From NCBI GenBank assembly GCA_030062745.1, contig CP099841.1, positions 22,013,398-22,077,397 of the forward strand: 64,000 nucleotides of DNA, given 5' to 3'. Shown in pieces: positions 10,670 through 22,579 of this stretch. How positions within the stretch are numbered: the stretch's first letter is position 1; each line of letters begins with the position of its first letter. The translations under genes and the position numbers were made by a program. The DNA comes from Capitulum mitella (taxonomy: Eukaryota; Arthropoda; Thecostraca; Pollicipedomorpha; Pollicipedidae). Below the pieces are notes generated by a model, which saw only the letters and a list, made by a program, of their open reading frames with translations, was not told the origin of the DNA and ran no database searches.

Positions 10670-13600
10670 TTAATATTTATCAGTTAACTGTTACCCGTGG
10701 TGAGAAATTGCTTCTTCAACCAAAGAAACCTAGATTTGGAGAGATTACGTTGCCATTATGTAAGCCTACCATATTGTATACACCAAGAACAAACAGTTGC
10801 GGCACATTTAAGGTTTTCATGTTTCTAGATATTTCTCTGAAGACTGAAGCGCTGTCTTCACAGTCTTTGCATTCTTCATCAAGGAAGAAGAGTGGTGTGG
10901 GCGTCCAGTGGACGCCAACAAAATGGGACTCATTTGTGTGGAACTGCATGGTTTGGCGCCTCTTCATTTGCATTCAGACTTCGCCATTGGTATGTTAATT
11001 CTTTAGTCCAACGTCTTGAGGCCTCTGATGGGAGCTAAACGTCTTGTCGCAGTGGTCGCAGTGCATTCAGTGGTCGCTGCATTCAAATAGCCTGATTTAG
11101 TTGTAAGATGTCTATTTGCATGTTTCCCTCCCTCCCACGAAAATAATGTAAGATTCACTTTATTTTTCTTGATTGGCAAGAAAAGACGACAGGCGGATGG
11201 AGAACAGGTTTGAAGACCACAAAAGAAAACAGCAATGATTAAAAAGAATCAGCGCTCATAAAACAAACAGCTGGGCGGATCAGAAGATGCCTATTTCTAA
11301 CCGTCCCTAGGACGACATTAATGGGCGAGTTTCATATACGCCGATTCCGAAAGAAAGATAAACCCTATGAGGTTCGATATTTTTCTCAGATCATACATCA
11401 TTTAAGAAGAGAAACCATGCACAATCTGTGCTAAGTCGACATCAAAGGAGTTCTTCAGTAGCAAAGCATTGAACTAGTTCACACTGGCTTCCTTCAAATG
11501 GAAATGAATAGATGGGCTTTGTGTATGGTGTATTATCTTTACCTTCGCCGGCCGTAAGGGAACGCCTAAGCGCCCGACGAGCGGGGATTGCCATCCCCCC
11601 GCCCATTTCGCTCTTTAGTAGGATGGGGCGACGAAACAAAATCAAAGCGTGAGCTAATCGCCTTTTGATTCCAGTGACATTTGGTTTGACCCATTTAAGT
11701 CACCCTGCGTCAAGTCACCTCTCAAGTCATTGCGAAATATTGTGCCGTTTTCTCTCTGCCTTCGTTGTTGTAATTTTTTAGCAGAAGTGTCTGAGAGCCA
11801 TGCTTTTGTAGTGACTTAAATTTGAAATTCATCAACCCTTGTATTCAGTGGGTGTTTTTGTTTATCTGGGTCATGGTTGGGTCAATGAAAGGTAAGATAT
11901 CATTATCATCTCTTGTGACGCTACTGGCGCCAAAACCTATGTTCCGTTGTAACAGAACAAGATTTTGATCACTAAGAGGGGCAAATATAGTGGGAACTGC
12001 TAAAATCGGCGCCAAAACAATACCCAAATAACATAAAACAAAATCTAAGGCCGGTTCAAATGCATGCTTGCTTTTAACATGGGTCGTTCGCCAGCAGTCT
12101 GCTAAAAACCTCATGGTGGCGACAGTCTTCTCGTCAGGCAAGGGCTATAATTTTGGCGGTTACACAAATAACGTTATAAATACTTCGCTTTTTTGCCTAG
12201 TGCCACGATTGTCACAGGAGCACCGTTCCTTTCGGATAATATTATGCGCTCTTAAACATAAGTTGTTCGTTATGATTAGTTCGACGGGGAATGACGATGC
12301 AATATTCCAGGGATTATTATTGCAACCTTTCTGTTCTATTTCTATTTTATTTTAATGGGGTTGAAATCAAAAGCGTACATTAGAGGAAGGATTTGTGCCG
12401 GGCAACACAGAAGCTGTGCGGTACAGTATCGACAACAGTTTGGTAGACTGCGCCGCTGCACACGACGAATTGCGGTGCAGTTTACCCACGTTTCACAAGG
12501 TTCAAATGCCTCCATACGACAGACAAGTACGGCTCTTACGGGTGAACCAGAACACAAACGGAGGTGCATTAAAAAAAACGCATTTTTGGTCACAAAGCAG
12601 CAGAAAATTGCTTATGGCGTTTTGACCTTTACAAACAAGATTACTCCCCATCCGTGAATATGTGGCCGCGAATGCCTTCAACCTGATCCACCGCGAGATA
12701 CTGAAACTTCACTCTTTAAACAGCTGAGTTAACACTTTTCTGAGGTATTATGACTTGCAGCTCTCGGCACTGGTTTCTTTGTACAAGATAACAAAGTAGG
12801 TGGCAAGAAACTGTCAGGAAGTACCCATGGTGAAGTTCGATAAACTATAAGAAAACCCAGTCTCAGCCACGAAGCCTCAGACTGACCAACATGCAAACAC
12901 CGTGTACGCTACAATAAAGGTAAAGGCCTGCGTACCAGGTGAGGTATTCAAATAATTACCGTGTTAGTATCTTAGTTGAGAGAACGCTTGTATCTATGTC
13001 CAGTCGTATGACAAGACGGGTTTTGGCCACTCCGATGCTCGATATTTGGTCCTGGAGTCAGCTGGCACTTGGCCCATGGATGGTCATTCCGACTATACTT
13101 CGCTACAAACTAAACCGCGCACTATAACTGCACAGCCGGATATGGGGTTCAGATTCTGTGCAACAGGATCTGTTGAATACTGACCCTAATCACAAATATC
13201 ACCGAGGAAAATCGCTCTGATCGCTCCACGAATCAGCACCCTGGAAAATCTGAGGCTGTCGTCAGGTTAGGTTACCACCTTTATGTAAAATGTTAAGCCG
13301 GTTTTTGTCTAAAAGTCTCAGAAAACAAACTCACCAGGTTTATGACTGGTTGATGTGAACTTTTTTGTATCCATGTGGACTTATGTTAACGTTGGTGGGG
13401 AGTCAGTTAAAACGTTCGTTTCGTCCCACCTAGAACGTGAAATTTATTCCTTACTTTGCTAATGCCTTTTTGATGGCAAATTTTGAATAAAAAAAACCTG
13501 TTGGTATGGTCGAAAACGCTTCATTAATAAACGTTTTAGACTGAAAGACGTGCTGTTAGAAACGGGAATAGCCTTCGTAGCCCTAGCCCTGTTCAAGACT

Positions 13601-13984
13601 CACAAAGCTACCTAAGTAGCCAGCTGGTCGTTTTTTTCTAGGTCCTACTGAATTTTCCGAAATATATCTGTATAATGTGAAGTAAACATGATTGTAATAA
13701 AAGGCATCCCAAAAGGCAAATTCTAGAAAAAATGTGTTGAAAAAGTCACATCAGTCGAATCTTGCAAAATTTTTGCCTCCAACATTGTAAATACAAGGGG
13801 TTTCTAAAAAAAAACGGTACCCGAGTTTTTGTTAATAACTATAGTTGTAATTTTCTAAACGCACCAAAGCTTCACAGTAGTATTCCCTTTTTGTGCATGA
13901 TACGTTTGGCAAGTTTCAACAGCGTAGGTGAAACGGTTCTCAAATGGCAGTTAATTATTAAAAGGAGTTTTCCATTTGTCTGCA

Positions 13985-14575
13985 TGATTCATAAGTCTGA
14001 CGTGCATTAAAAGCTCCAAAGACCAAGATTTTGCCTTTGGTAACCATTCTGTTCTTTTTTGCAACCGTTTCTGTAGCTGTTGCTGTGGAAGCAGCCAACC
14101 CTTTTTAAAGCTGAATGGCACCCTTCTCACTGCGCTGTATTGGATTCTAAGCATGCCATGGTCGATCCGCGAGAAGACATTTTACGGAGAGCTTTACGTG
14201 AAAACTGGATTTAGACACACCAGAAAACAATTCCAAATCAACTGGACCGTAGAAAAACTTCAGTGAAGACCAGCACATCGGCAAGGACAAACAAATTCAG
14301 AAATCACGGCTGTTTGCGAAACCTCAACGCAACATTTCCGAATTTTGCATCTTTTGGTGTGTTTGAAGGATCCGTTTTCCACGTAAAACTGTACACGAAA
14401 TGACTTCTCGCGGATTGACAATGGTATCCAACACAGGGAAATGAGAAGGGCGCCATTCAGCTCTGCAGAGGGTTGGCTGCCTTCACAGCAATAACTACAG
14501 AAAGGTCTGAAAAAACGAAATTGTGACCAAAAGCGAACCCTTGGTATTGGGCAACTTCACTGCGCTTCAGACAGG
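13985..14575. repeat. Diverged inverted repeat (fold-back element)
   Basis: About 14000-14220 and 14370-14575 are inverted copies with a central spacer of about 150 bp. Matching blocks include CAGCCAACCCT ... GCTGAATGGC on the plus strand at 14094-14120, with its complement at 14453-14477, and ATCCGCGAGAAG (14165) with CTTCTCGCGGAT (14404). Identity is moderate with small indels. No coding capacity or clear target duplication was seen; probably an old fold-back MITE. Confidence 0.7.
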
Positions 14576-15239
14576 CGAATAACTGAGACAAGTGCAAAAA
14601 AATATTTTTTTTAATAACCAGCTATCATTTTAGGACCATTTTATCCATGCCTTGTGCATTGTGAAGGGCTAATGTGGCCGCTTATTGACAAAGGGCCTTT
14701 GCTGCAGCTTTGACACGCCCAGAATGGATCAATCAGTTATCAAAATGCTGATACAGAAAGCCTGAATAGATTTCCGCTGAACTGTCCTCGCTCATCAGTT
14801 TGTGACGGTCCAGCTGCAATGGGCACAGGCTGAGATTGAAGAGCTGTGCTGAGCGCGGATTTTTGTCTCTGCCGTAGGAAATATCGTGGCTTTTCTCGGA
14901 AACTTTGCCGTTCAGTTTTGAAACGTGACATGGAATGGGTGATACGGATCGCTTCTACTGGATTCAGTAAGATGTTGATTGGTTGCAAACATCCGTTGAA
15001 GTCAGTTCAACACTTCCATACGAGTTGAGTTGAAATATTCGTGTTTTCGTAACAAGGCACTATTTTTCTTGTTTTTCTTACCATTATGATTTACTTCACA
15101 GTACCAAAATGTTATAAGCCAACACAGAGCATGAAAAAGGGAAAAATATTTGATTGGTAGAACAGCGTCTTTCAATGTAATAGGGCCAAATTTCGCCTCA
15201 GTGTCGTCACAGAGAGCTTACTGTTCTTTGATGCCTTTA

Positions 15240-15290
15240 CTTTTATTTATTTATTCATTTATTTATTTGCTTATTTACTTATTTATTTAC
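15240..15290. repeat. TTTA microsatellite
   Basis: Imperfect (TTTA)n with C and G interruptions. Confidence 0.9.
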
Positions 15291-15746
15291 GAGACAGTTT
15301 ACCTAGAACAGGTCCAAATTTTTGTTGCGTTATTTTTTGGAATATGACTCCAATAATACAGTCTTCGCATACAAAATATGTCACCCAGCCACGGGCCATA
15401 ATCCATCTTGCAAAGCCGTTCAGAGGAACTGTAGGATTTATTACCGTAACTCTAGTGAAATAAGGCAGCTTCCACGTAGTCCAATGCATAGAAGCTCTTA
15501 CGATCTTGCAAAAAGACTTCAGTCCACCATCAGTCGTTATAATTTGGATAGCAACTTTCGTTTCGGGTCGCGCAGAGTATAGCGTTCTTCGGTTCATGGT
15601 GAAAATGGAAAAGATGACTGGTTCATTTTCGAAGATCCTGACCAATTGTTTCGCAAAGAATATGAGTATGATGCGCCTGGAATAAAATTATCTTTGTAAA
15701 GGACTGCTAATATGACCCATCGCAGTCCACACGTAATTCGACTCAC

Positions 15747-15874
15747 CTTATTATCATATGTCCATCGAACGTTTTCAGGAGCTTTATGGGCATTTCTTAT
15801 AATGCAAGTTAGGTTGACCGTACTTCCTTTATTGATGAAAAGCTTCGGAGCACCCTCGATCTCCACTTTCGGAT
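15747..15874 (-). CDS. Dpr-like gene, exon 4: first half of Ig2
   Basis: Minus-strand exon after a strong acceptor (TTTTGTTGTTTCAG) and before donor AAG-GTGAGT. With the base left from exon 3 it encodes DPKVEIEGAPKLFINKGS, then TVNLTCIIRN and VRWTYDNK. The string L-F-I-N-K-G-S-T-V-N-L-T-C is diagnostic for the start of Dpr Ig2; the C and W are the canonical first cysteine and core tryptophan, and NLT is a potential glycosylation site. It ends in phase 0. Unlike exons 1-3 its codons are AT-rich at third positions (AAT, AAA, ATA, TAT, GAT), a marked contrast inside one gene. Confidence 0.95.
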
Positions 15875-17039
15875 CTGAAACAACAAAACGTGCATCATGG
15901 CGCGATAAGACAGGACAAAAAATCAAACCGTGGCAAGGCAAAACAGCAATAAACACGCTTTGGTCAACGATCAAAACAACCATTCAGTGGAAGTTATCCA
16001 ATAGCAGTAAATGAGCAGGGCATTGTCAAAACCAAATACTACATGAAAGCTGAATGGCCATAACTGATTACACACATGTGGCAGAACTGATACAAGTCAA
16101 TGATAGATATTGTGTTGTACCTACTATGTAACTACACAATGAGCTTTTTATACCACACTATATTAGCCGTCGCCAATTCAGGGCATCGGCGCAGCCCTCC
16201 CCTCCCCTCGCCCTCCAGGTTTTCCTTCGTGCTAGTTTCCCTCCAACCACAGATACGATGGTCGCGAGACTTTGCGTAGCGGAAATTAAAACGTCTTTGC
16301 TGTTTTCTACAAAAGAAATCAAACCATAACCTGAATGGTTCCTGACTTTTGACGACTTTTTCATGGCACGTCGTAGAGAATTGTGCCATGGCAACAGTCG
16401 TATCGTCATCAATCTACAGTCATCAACGCCATCGCCTAACAAAAGCAAGTATCTTGCAACACTCGGTCTTGGTTTTGGCCACTTCAGAAGCAGGTTCAAT
16501 AGACCTTTAATGAAGAAATAAGCCAGCATCCTCTTGCAGCAGCTTCAAATGAAATAACTGCATGCAACGCGCAGACGGGTGCTTCCCTTTCTGGCACTGC
16601 ACCTTTGTGTGCATTTTGCTTGCATCCGTCACGTAATGTCTCCCGATAGATCTCTTGCATGGCGTTCCGAGCCTCTCACAGAACAAGTGTCGAAGGACAG
16701 TTATCAAGCTGATCCACAAATTTATTTGGACCACCGGTTGGAGTGTCAGGTTCCTTTGACAGCAAACCGATGTGATTTGCCTGAGTTACTCTGTGCTGCG
16801 TTATGTGGTTTTCTCAGACAAGTGATTACTGTGATGCACTCGCAGACTGTGAAGCAGACCATAACGGTGGAAAGCTCCAAGCGAGTAAAATTCCGCGTGT
16901 CTGAATACCAGGAAGAGCTACGGCTGTTGGACATAGGGCCAGTTCCTCCATCAATAAACCAGGGCTTTTAAACCGAAAGTTGGCTTCCCTCCCGCGGCTT
17001 CAATTCAATTCCTGAGACGGTGCCGCCGGCTCGCTGATG

Positions 17040-17420
17040 GAAATTCGCCTCATGACTACGTACTACCTTCAGTTAATCTCACTCCTCGAGCACGTAAAGC
17101 TTTCACTAAATCTCCTTAAGTCGTCGGCCGGGGCGGAATTCGCGATAAAGGCGGAGTTGAAGCGGCCGCCGGCACGGGCAGTCGGTCAATCGGCGATGGC
17201 GGCTCCCATCGCCGGCCCTATGCATCATCTCCTCTGTCATCCAGTGCAGGCGCAGCTCCACCGGAAACGACGCCGAATAGGCCTTAATATCACAGCCGGA
17301 ATGCAATTTCGTCCGCCGTTCTTTTTCAGTCGACTTTCCGCTGTCGGAGGCCGACTTCATTGTGCGGGCCACACATACAAATTGCACTTTACGGCGACGA
17401 GCTTATCTCGCGCACGTCAT
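17040..17420. promoter_or_regulatory. GC-rich islet in intron 3
   Basis: An isolated GC/CpG-rich patch containing GCGATAAAGGCGG, GGTCAATCGGCGATGG and CCTATGCATCATC, words resembling GATA-like and homeodomain sites. The 146-codon plus-strand open frame across it shows no family features. Candidate cis-regulatory module. Confidence 0.3.
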
Positions 17421-18088
17421 TTGGCTGTTGTCGCTGCGACGTTGAAGTTATCGCTGATTGGTTTCCATATACAATGAGCAGCTTGCGCTTAAAATGTGTC
17501 CTAATAATCTGCAGGCATCAGATTATCAACATGTCATCTGATTTACGACAAAGTCTTCCTCTATCTGTCAGTTTTCTAAAAGTTCATGTTGTATTAATAT
17601 GCTCGTAAAAAATGCTTATGTTGTTATTAGCATGACCGTGGTAAGTGTGTTGTTCACGGCCGGCTTGCGACACTACTACTGTCTTTGTTCAGAGCCACGT
17701 TTACAGGGCGCATCTGTGACTATCGCAGTACTTAAGTCGCAGGGCTTATCACGACTACATTTCTCGTCTCAAAAACGCCATCTTGATAAACGCGGAATTA
17801 GCTGACAAGCAACGTACTGCACCTAGGACGACGCATTGCAGAAATTACCATGCGACCATGCGACCTGACCATGCGAAATACATGTAGCAGGTGTTACGGC
17901 TGCAGCCTTAATGACTTTGAGCGAGCTACCCGGACGGCGTACTCTTGCAAATCGACCGAGGCAAAGTTTGTGGTGCTATTCACCCGAAAAACAACACCTG
18001 AGCTGAACCGAGTTACTCTGGGAGCGTTAATACTTGGTTTTGAAGACTTACCAGAGCCCCTCGTGAACTAAGTAGTTGACAGTCTTGT

Positions 18089-18189
18089 ACATTAATTATA
18101 CATTAATCATTATACATTACATTACATTACATTACATTATACATAATTATACATTAATTATACATTAATTATTGTACATTAATCATACT
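18089..18189. repeat. AT-rich short tandem repeat
   Basis: Units of TACATTAATTA and CATTA repeated over about 100 bp. Confidence 0.9.
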
Positions 18190-19129
18190 GAATTGCTCTA
18201 TCATAGATAATGAGGTCGTTCTGATGCCACAAAATACATCAAGTAACTGTGACACAGACGACAAAACGTTGCCACGCAAGCAAACAACAAATGGATTACA
18301 TCAGCCAGACAACCATCACCAAACATTATTTTACAGAACGACATGGAACTCGTGAAAACACATCCTGTAGTTACAACTTGCATTCACCACTAAGAAAGTT
18401 TGAAAAATCCCATAGTCGCTCTGGCAGCGGCATCCAAGAGTCACCATTCTACAGAGCGTATCGCGCTCAAAAAAACCCAGACGGACGTCAACTGAAACAT
18501 GCACAAATGTGGTGGTTCAACTCGTTTAATTTGTCGTTATTGTGGTCTATCGCTACCATATAAGTAATCATGACTGCATTTTTCATGAGATGCAGACAAT
18601 TTTGTGACGTCGACATAATTACAGTTGTTTCATTGGCACGAAGGTGTGTATTTCTCATAAAACTTTTAACCACTTTCCATTTCAACTCCGCGGGCTGAGA
18701 TCCAACGATATTGACGGCGAATATTTATCAGGTACTCGGGGAAGTAAACGGAAAGTGCAGACGAAAGTTGTCCCCGCTGGTCCCCGACAACTAACTACAG
18801 GTACCAATGGCTTCAACGACCTCGTTCCATCAACCAGCTACCTGAAACGGTATAAGTTGGACAGTCGAGCGATTTGCTCTGCAGGCAGACTTAATTACTA
18901 GACATAATTATTCATCTTAATAGTTTCGGCGGGCTCCGAGAGGATGGTGGTGCAAAGGATCAGTTGTTTTAGGAGCACCAAACACAAGAACCAATATCTT
19001 ATGCTTGCATGTATATAGTGTAGTTCAGACGGCGATCAGCTCACGGAAAGGCGACATAAATCACGTTGTGCCGTTTTACTGCCTCCTGGTCCCCCTTGCC
19101 CCGATATCCCGTGTTGTCTGACATGGGCC

Positions 19130-20210
19130 GGCTCCTTCCGTCAGGCCGAATCGTTAGCGACTAAATGGCGGCCCCCTCACCCCTGTCCTGAGGCGCTGGC
19201 GGATGGTGCGGGTTAGCTCCTCCCAAAATTTCGGCCCCCAGCGACTGGCGCGTACCACCGTTAACCACAGCCGTTGCCGACCCCGCGGCTCAGTTCCCCT
19301 GCGGTCCGAGCCACCATAGAGCGACACAGGTCAGCCACCGTCCTCACTACCGGTCTGACAAGGTGCGGCCCCTCTCTACAGCGGGACGTCCAGCGACGGA
19401 CGCCGCCGCTGCCGGCCGCCGCTGTGGTGTGCCGCACTCGAGGCAGCCGCCGGCCCCCGGCGAACGCGCGCGCCGCCCGACCCGTCCATCTCCGGACAGA
19501 TGGCAGCACTTTACGGCGCCGCTCCGGGCAGCTCTCGCCACTAGGCGCTCTGGCGGCCACACGCCTCACGACTGAATCGACTCCACAGAAAGACGCACAC
19601 CAGTGAGCGCTAAAGCTGGAGTAGGCTGTGTGGATACCAGGAAGTTCAATGGACGTGACCGTCTTATCCTTCGCGCAGTAGCCGTGCCATCATTATCGTT
19701 TCTTGTTCGAGGTGCTCGTTTGTCGGAATCCGCTCCTCGGTCCCCTGGTGAACAGAGCGCGGCGGGCGACTGCAGCCCCAGCACCCTCTCTGCCGCTATT
19801 TCAATGCACTGTCCTGAGCGTCTCCTGCCGCATCTCGCGCCAGCTATGTTTTCGCCGAAACGCGGCAATGGCGGCGCGGCCGGAACAGCAGCTCCATCTG
19901 GCTTATCTGGGCGGAGATAGGTGCGCCGGGCGGGGCGGGGCGGGGCGGTCGAGCGGAGAGGACGGTCCGACCCCGCTCCCCTGGGACGGTGAAGGTGACT
20001 CGGTCTGAGCGGCCGCCAGCTGCCGCCGAGCAGGCCCGCAGCGCCGGCCGGGCCGCACTGCCAGAGAATCGCGCCGCTCGGCCGCTGTCGGGCGCGGAAC
20101 CGGAGCTGCCCGGCCGGGGCTGCAGGCGAGCTCAGAGTTTCGGTCCTGGTGTCACGGGTCAAGCTAGCAGGGATGTGGCGCGTTGTTTTGAGATCCACCA
20201 CGACATTTAA
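19130..20210. other. Large GC-rich islet in intron 3
   Basis: About 1 kb of strongly CpG-rich sequence, including a GGCGG-type run at 19930-19955. It holds several long overlapping open frames on both strands, the longest 260 codons at 19566-20348 minus. These frames are rich in R, P, A and G and lack domain or splice evidence, so I do not call a gene. It could be an alternative promoter or regulatory island of the Dpr gene. Confidence 0.4.
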
Positions 20211-20534
20211 GGTTAGAGGTAAATGAGCCAGTGACCAGTGCGGATGATCCAATAGGTGTACAACGCTGATGTGAAGTACAGGAGGAAAACGCTTACTTGA
20301 TTCGAAATGAGGAAAAAATGTTTGCACTTTCAGGCAATTAAGCTCCATATCATGAGCGCTTTCAACTTGAACTGTCGTTCATTCCTGTATGCATGAAATA
20401 AAAACAATCACTGACTGTTATACAGTCACGACTGTTTTACAGTAAAAGCAGTCATGATCTGTGGATATGTCACAGATTATGCGTGGAACCATGTATCGCT
20501 GTAATTACGCATATATTTCCTTGAAAACGAGAAA

Positions 20535-20770
20535 AAAACAGACAGTATTGGAAATAGATTAGAAAAGACTAACCAAATACTGGCCGGATTATTTCATCAC
20601 ATTTCAGTTACTGGATGATCACCCTCCATACCTGTCTGATTATCAGCAGGAAATAACAGACAACAGCGGAAACGGATTGGAAAAATGTTAACCGAGTCCA
20701 TACCGGGTTATTCCACCACCTTCCAGTTACTGGGAGATCCCCCAGTGCCTTCTTTCTGATTATCAGTAGA
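20535..20770. repeat. Two-unit tandem duplication, about 118 bp per unit
   Basis: Unit 1 (about 20535-20652) and unit 2 (about 20653-20770) share ACAGACA ... GGATTGGAAAA / AGATTAGAAAA, CCGG(A/G)TTATT(T/C)CA, TTCAGTTACTGG / TTCCAGTTACTGG and CTGATTATCAG in the same order. They are clearly diverged, so the duplication is old. Confidence 0.75.
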
Positions 20771-22148
20771 TAAAATAAAAATCGGTAGCCTGTAATGAGG
20801 CGTCGGATATGGCCTGTTTGTTGGCCAGGAGATTACCGATGAAGTGACACGTCTGATCCAGCCCCCAAAATTGACGGCACGCTGTCGACCGCTGCAGAGA
20901 AACATGAAAAAGGCAAAACAACTCGGAACTGGAAAAATCAGATGAAATGTTCTGTCACAAAAGTGTGCTTTAACAAAAAGCGACCTCATCTCTAGCTTGG
21001 TCACGAAATTAGACGAGACCATGAACTAGTCGTTGACCGGTTGTGTAACTCATGACCTGGTGAAAAGTTAAAAAGATGTTCTTTGTATCTGTTATTACCA
21101 TTTCATGTTATAACTATTTTAGTCACTACAACAGATTTCTAACACGGAAAAGATAAAGCCATATTGTATGGGGCTAACCAATGAGCCTTGTTGACCAGCG
21201 ACCACCTGTTGGCATTTTTCACATCACACAGTTCACGTCACAGTCCCCGGTCACGCTTAAATTGCAAGGCCATGTAAATGGCCTTTACACCATCCATGAT
21301 CAGCCTCTTTTAATCCACCTAGCAAGAAAAACGCAAATAATACATAACAGCGCCCGGAACATTAAAAACAAAACACGTAACAATGAACAATACACGAAAA
21401 CAGAGCTTGACAACCGTCCTCTCTTTTGTATATGACATCGTTTGACATGGCATACGATGACTCGGCCAACGATTGACTTTAAAAGGTTAGTTGTATTGCA
21501 CATATTTCATTAAAAAATGAGGCCACTGGCTTTTGTTGTTTGACAGTTCTGCTGAAACAATACAACCAGTTGGGTGGAGGCAAATGCCAATTTCAGAAAT
21601 GTCGCAATAGCTTGCGACTTAAATACAAGAAATCTTGAAAACGTAGTACTTGATGCTGCTACAGAACTTAATCTAAACAAAATCTAATAAGTTTAATAAG
21701 TCTAATAAATAACTCTAAACTTAAGTCTAAAATGTGGATGGAAACATGCATTAGCGACCAACCATAGCCAACAATGTAGGCATTTCTCTATAGCCTCTAC
21801 ACAGAAACAAGACTGTGTTATTAAATTGTGCTTTTCCATACATTTTATAAGTCTCAGGAACTTGAGCATGATTTATTGGCAGTTTCGAGCTTCCCGAATG
21901 GGCCATAAGGAAACCACTTGCTGTGGAATGATTGGTGGTTTCAGCGGCTGGTATTACTGCAAACCTTTATGTGTTTCTGAAGGTCATGTACATCCATCCG
22001 TCGCAGTCTTTTTTGGGGACCAAAGATACTGCAGATTTCAACATTCATTGGAAATGCTGAACCAGTCGTAAACTAACTCACATGCAGAACTACTGCGTCC
22101 AGCGCGAAGCCCCCAGACTCCTGCGCTGGTTACCCAACGACGACACGG

Positions 22149-22375
22149 AACACTCACCGACCTCAGAACACTCATCACACCGCGGAGCACTCGCCGGTCA
22201 CGGAACATTCACCACGCCCAGAACACTCACCACGCCCCAGAGCACTTGCCGACCACAGAACACTCTCACCCCAGAGCACTCGCCAAACACAGGACACTCA
22301 CCACGCCGCGTGGCTCCCGCCTACCAGGGAACACTCACCACCCCCGAACAATGGCCACGTCCAGGAGCACTCACC
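22149..22375 (-). repeat. Minisatellite of splice-donor-like units next to exon 3
   Basis: On the minus strand the motif GGTGAGTGYTC, identical to the real exon 3 donor, recurs eleven times at 17-40 bp spacing. Plus-strand positions are 22365-22375 (the true donor), 22329, 22292, 22275, 22258, 22240, 22221, 22203, 22185, 22166 and 22149. Five copies keep exact GGTGAGT; others read GGCGAGT, GGCAAGT, GATGAGT or GGTGAATG. Between them are variable GTGG- and CGTGG-type spacers. The copy at 22329-22339 lies 36 nt beyond the true donor and would keep the reading frame with no stop. Confidence 0.9.
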
Positions 22376-22579
22376 GACGACGCTCAGGTAGACGCGGTGC
22401 GACACGGGCGGGGTGGCGCTGACTTGGCAGAAGTACCAGCCGGCGTCTGCCGGCCGCACGGAACGCACCCGCAGGCCCCACTCGTCGCTGCCGGCCTGGT
22501 GCAGCGGCTGGAACCGGCCGTCGATGGCGAATATCACGTCGCCGCTGGTGAGCACCTCGTACTGGCGCCCCCACGACAC
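22375..22579 (-). CDS. Dpr-like gene, exon 3: second half of Ig1
   Basis: Minus-strand exon after acceptor GGCAG at 22584-22580. It starts VSWGRQYEVLTSG (core tryptophan of the Ig fold) and continues with the Dpr hallmark GSDEWGLRVRSVRPADAGWY, then FCQVS with the second disulfide cysteine and a D-A-G tyrosine-corner motif. It ends YLSVV plus one base before donor GTGAGT, and that base completes an Asp codon with exon 4. Compared with usual Dpr proteins the W-x-R-x segment after the core tryptophan seems one residue short, and GDVIFAIDGRF replaces the usual stretch ending DQRF. This region lies on the face used for binding DIP partners in known Dpr complexes, so partner choice may differ. The donor is followed at once by a minisatellite of donor-like sequences (see 22149-22375). 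Confidence 0.93.

Larger units (their letters stand above)
5393..15746 (-). other. Dpr intron 4 (10.35 kb), transposon-rich
   Basis: Bounded by donor GTGAGT at 15746-15741 and acceptor CAG at 5395-5393 on the minus strand. It contains an AGGTCA-rich repeat (5870-6500), a palindromic mariner remnant (6639-7226), nested TTAA elements (8295-10669) and a fold-back repeat (about 13985-14575). In 7280-8290 and 10680-13950 I see no gene or repeat I can name. Confidence 0.8.
15875..22374 (-). other. Dpr intron 3 (6.5 kb)
   Basis: Bounded by donor GTGAGT at 22374-22369 and acceptor TTTCAG at 15880-15875. It holds GC islets (17040-17420, 19130-20210), an AT-rich microsatellite, a tandem duplication (20535-20770) and the donor-like minisatellite at its 5' end. 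I see no other exon in it. Confidence 0.8.

Noticed and set aside
19566-20348. 260-codon minus-strand open frame
   Set aside because: It lies in a CpG-rich islet where stops are rare, has R/P/A-rich composition and no domain, and equally long frames exist on the other strand.
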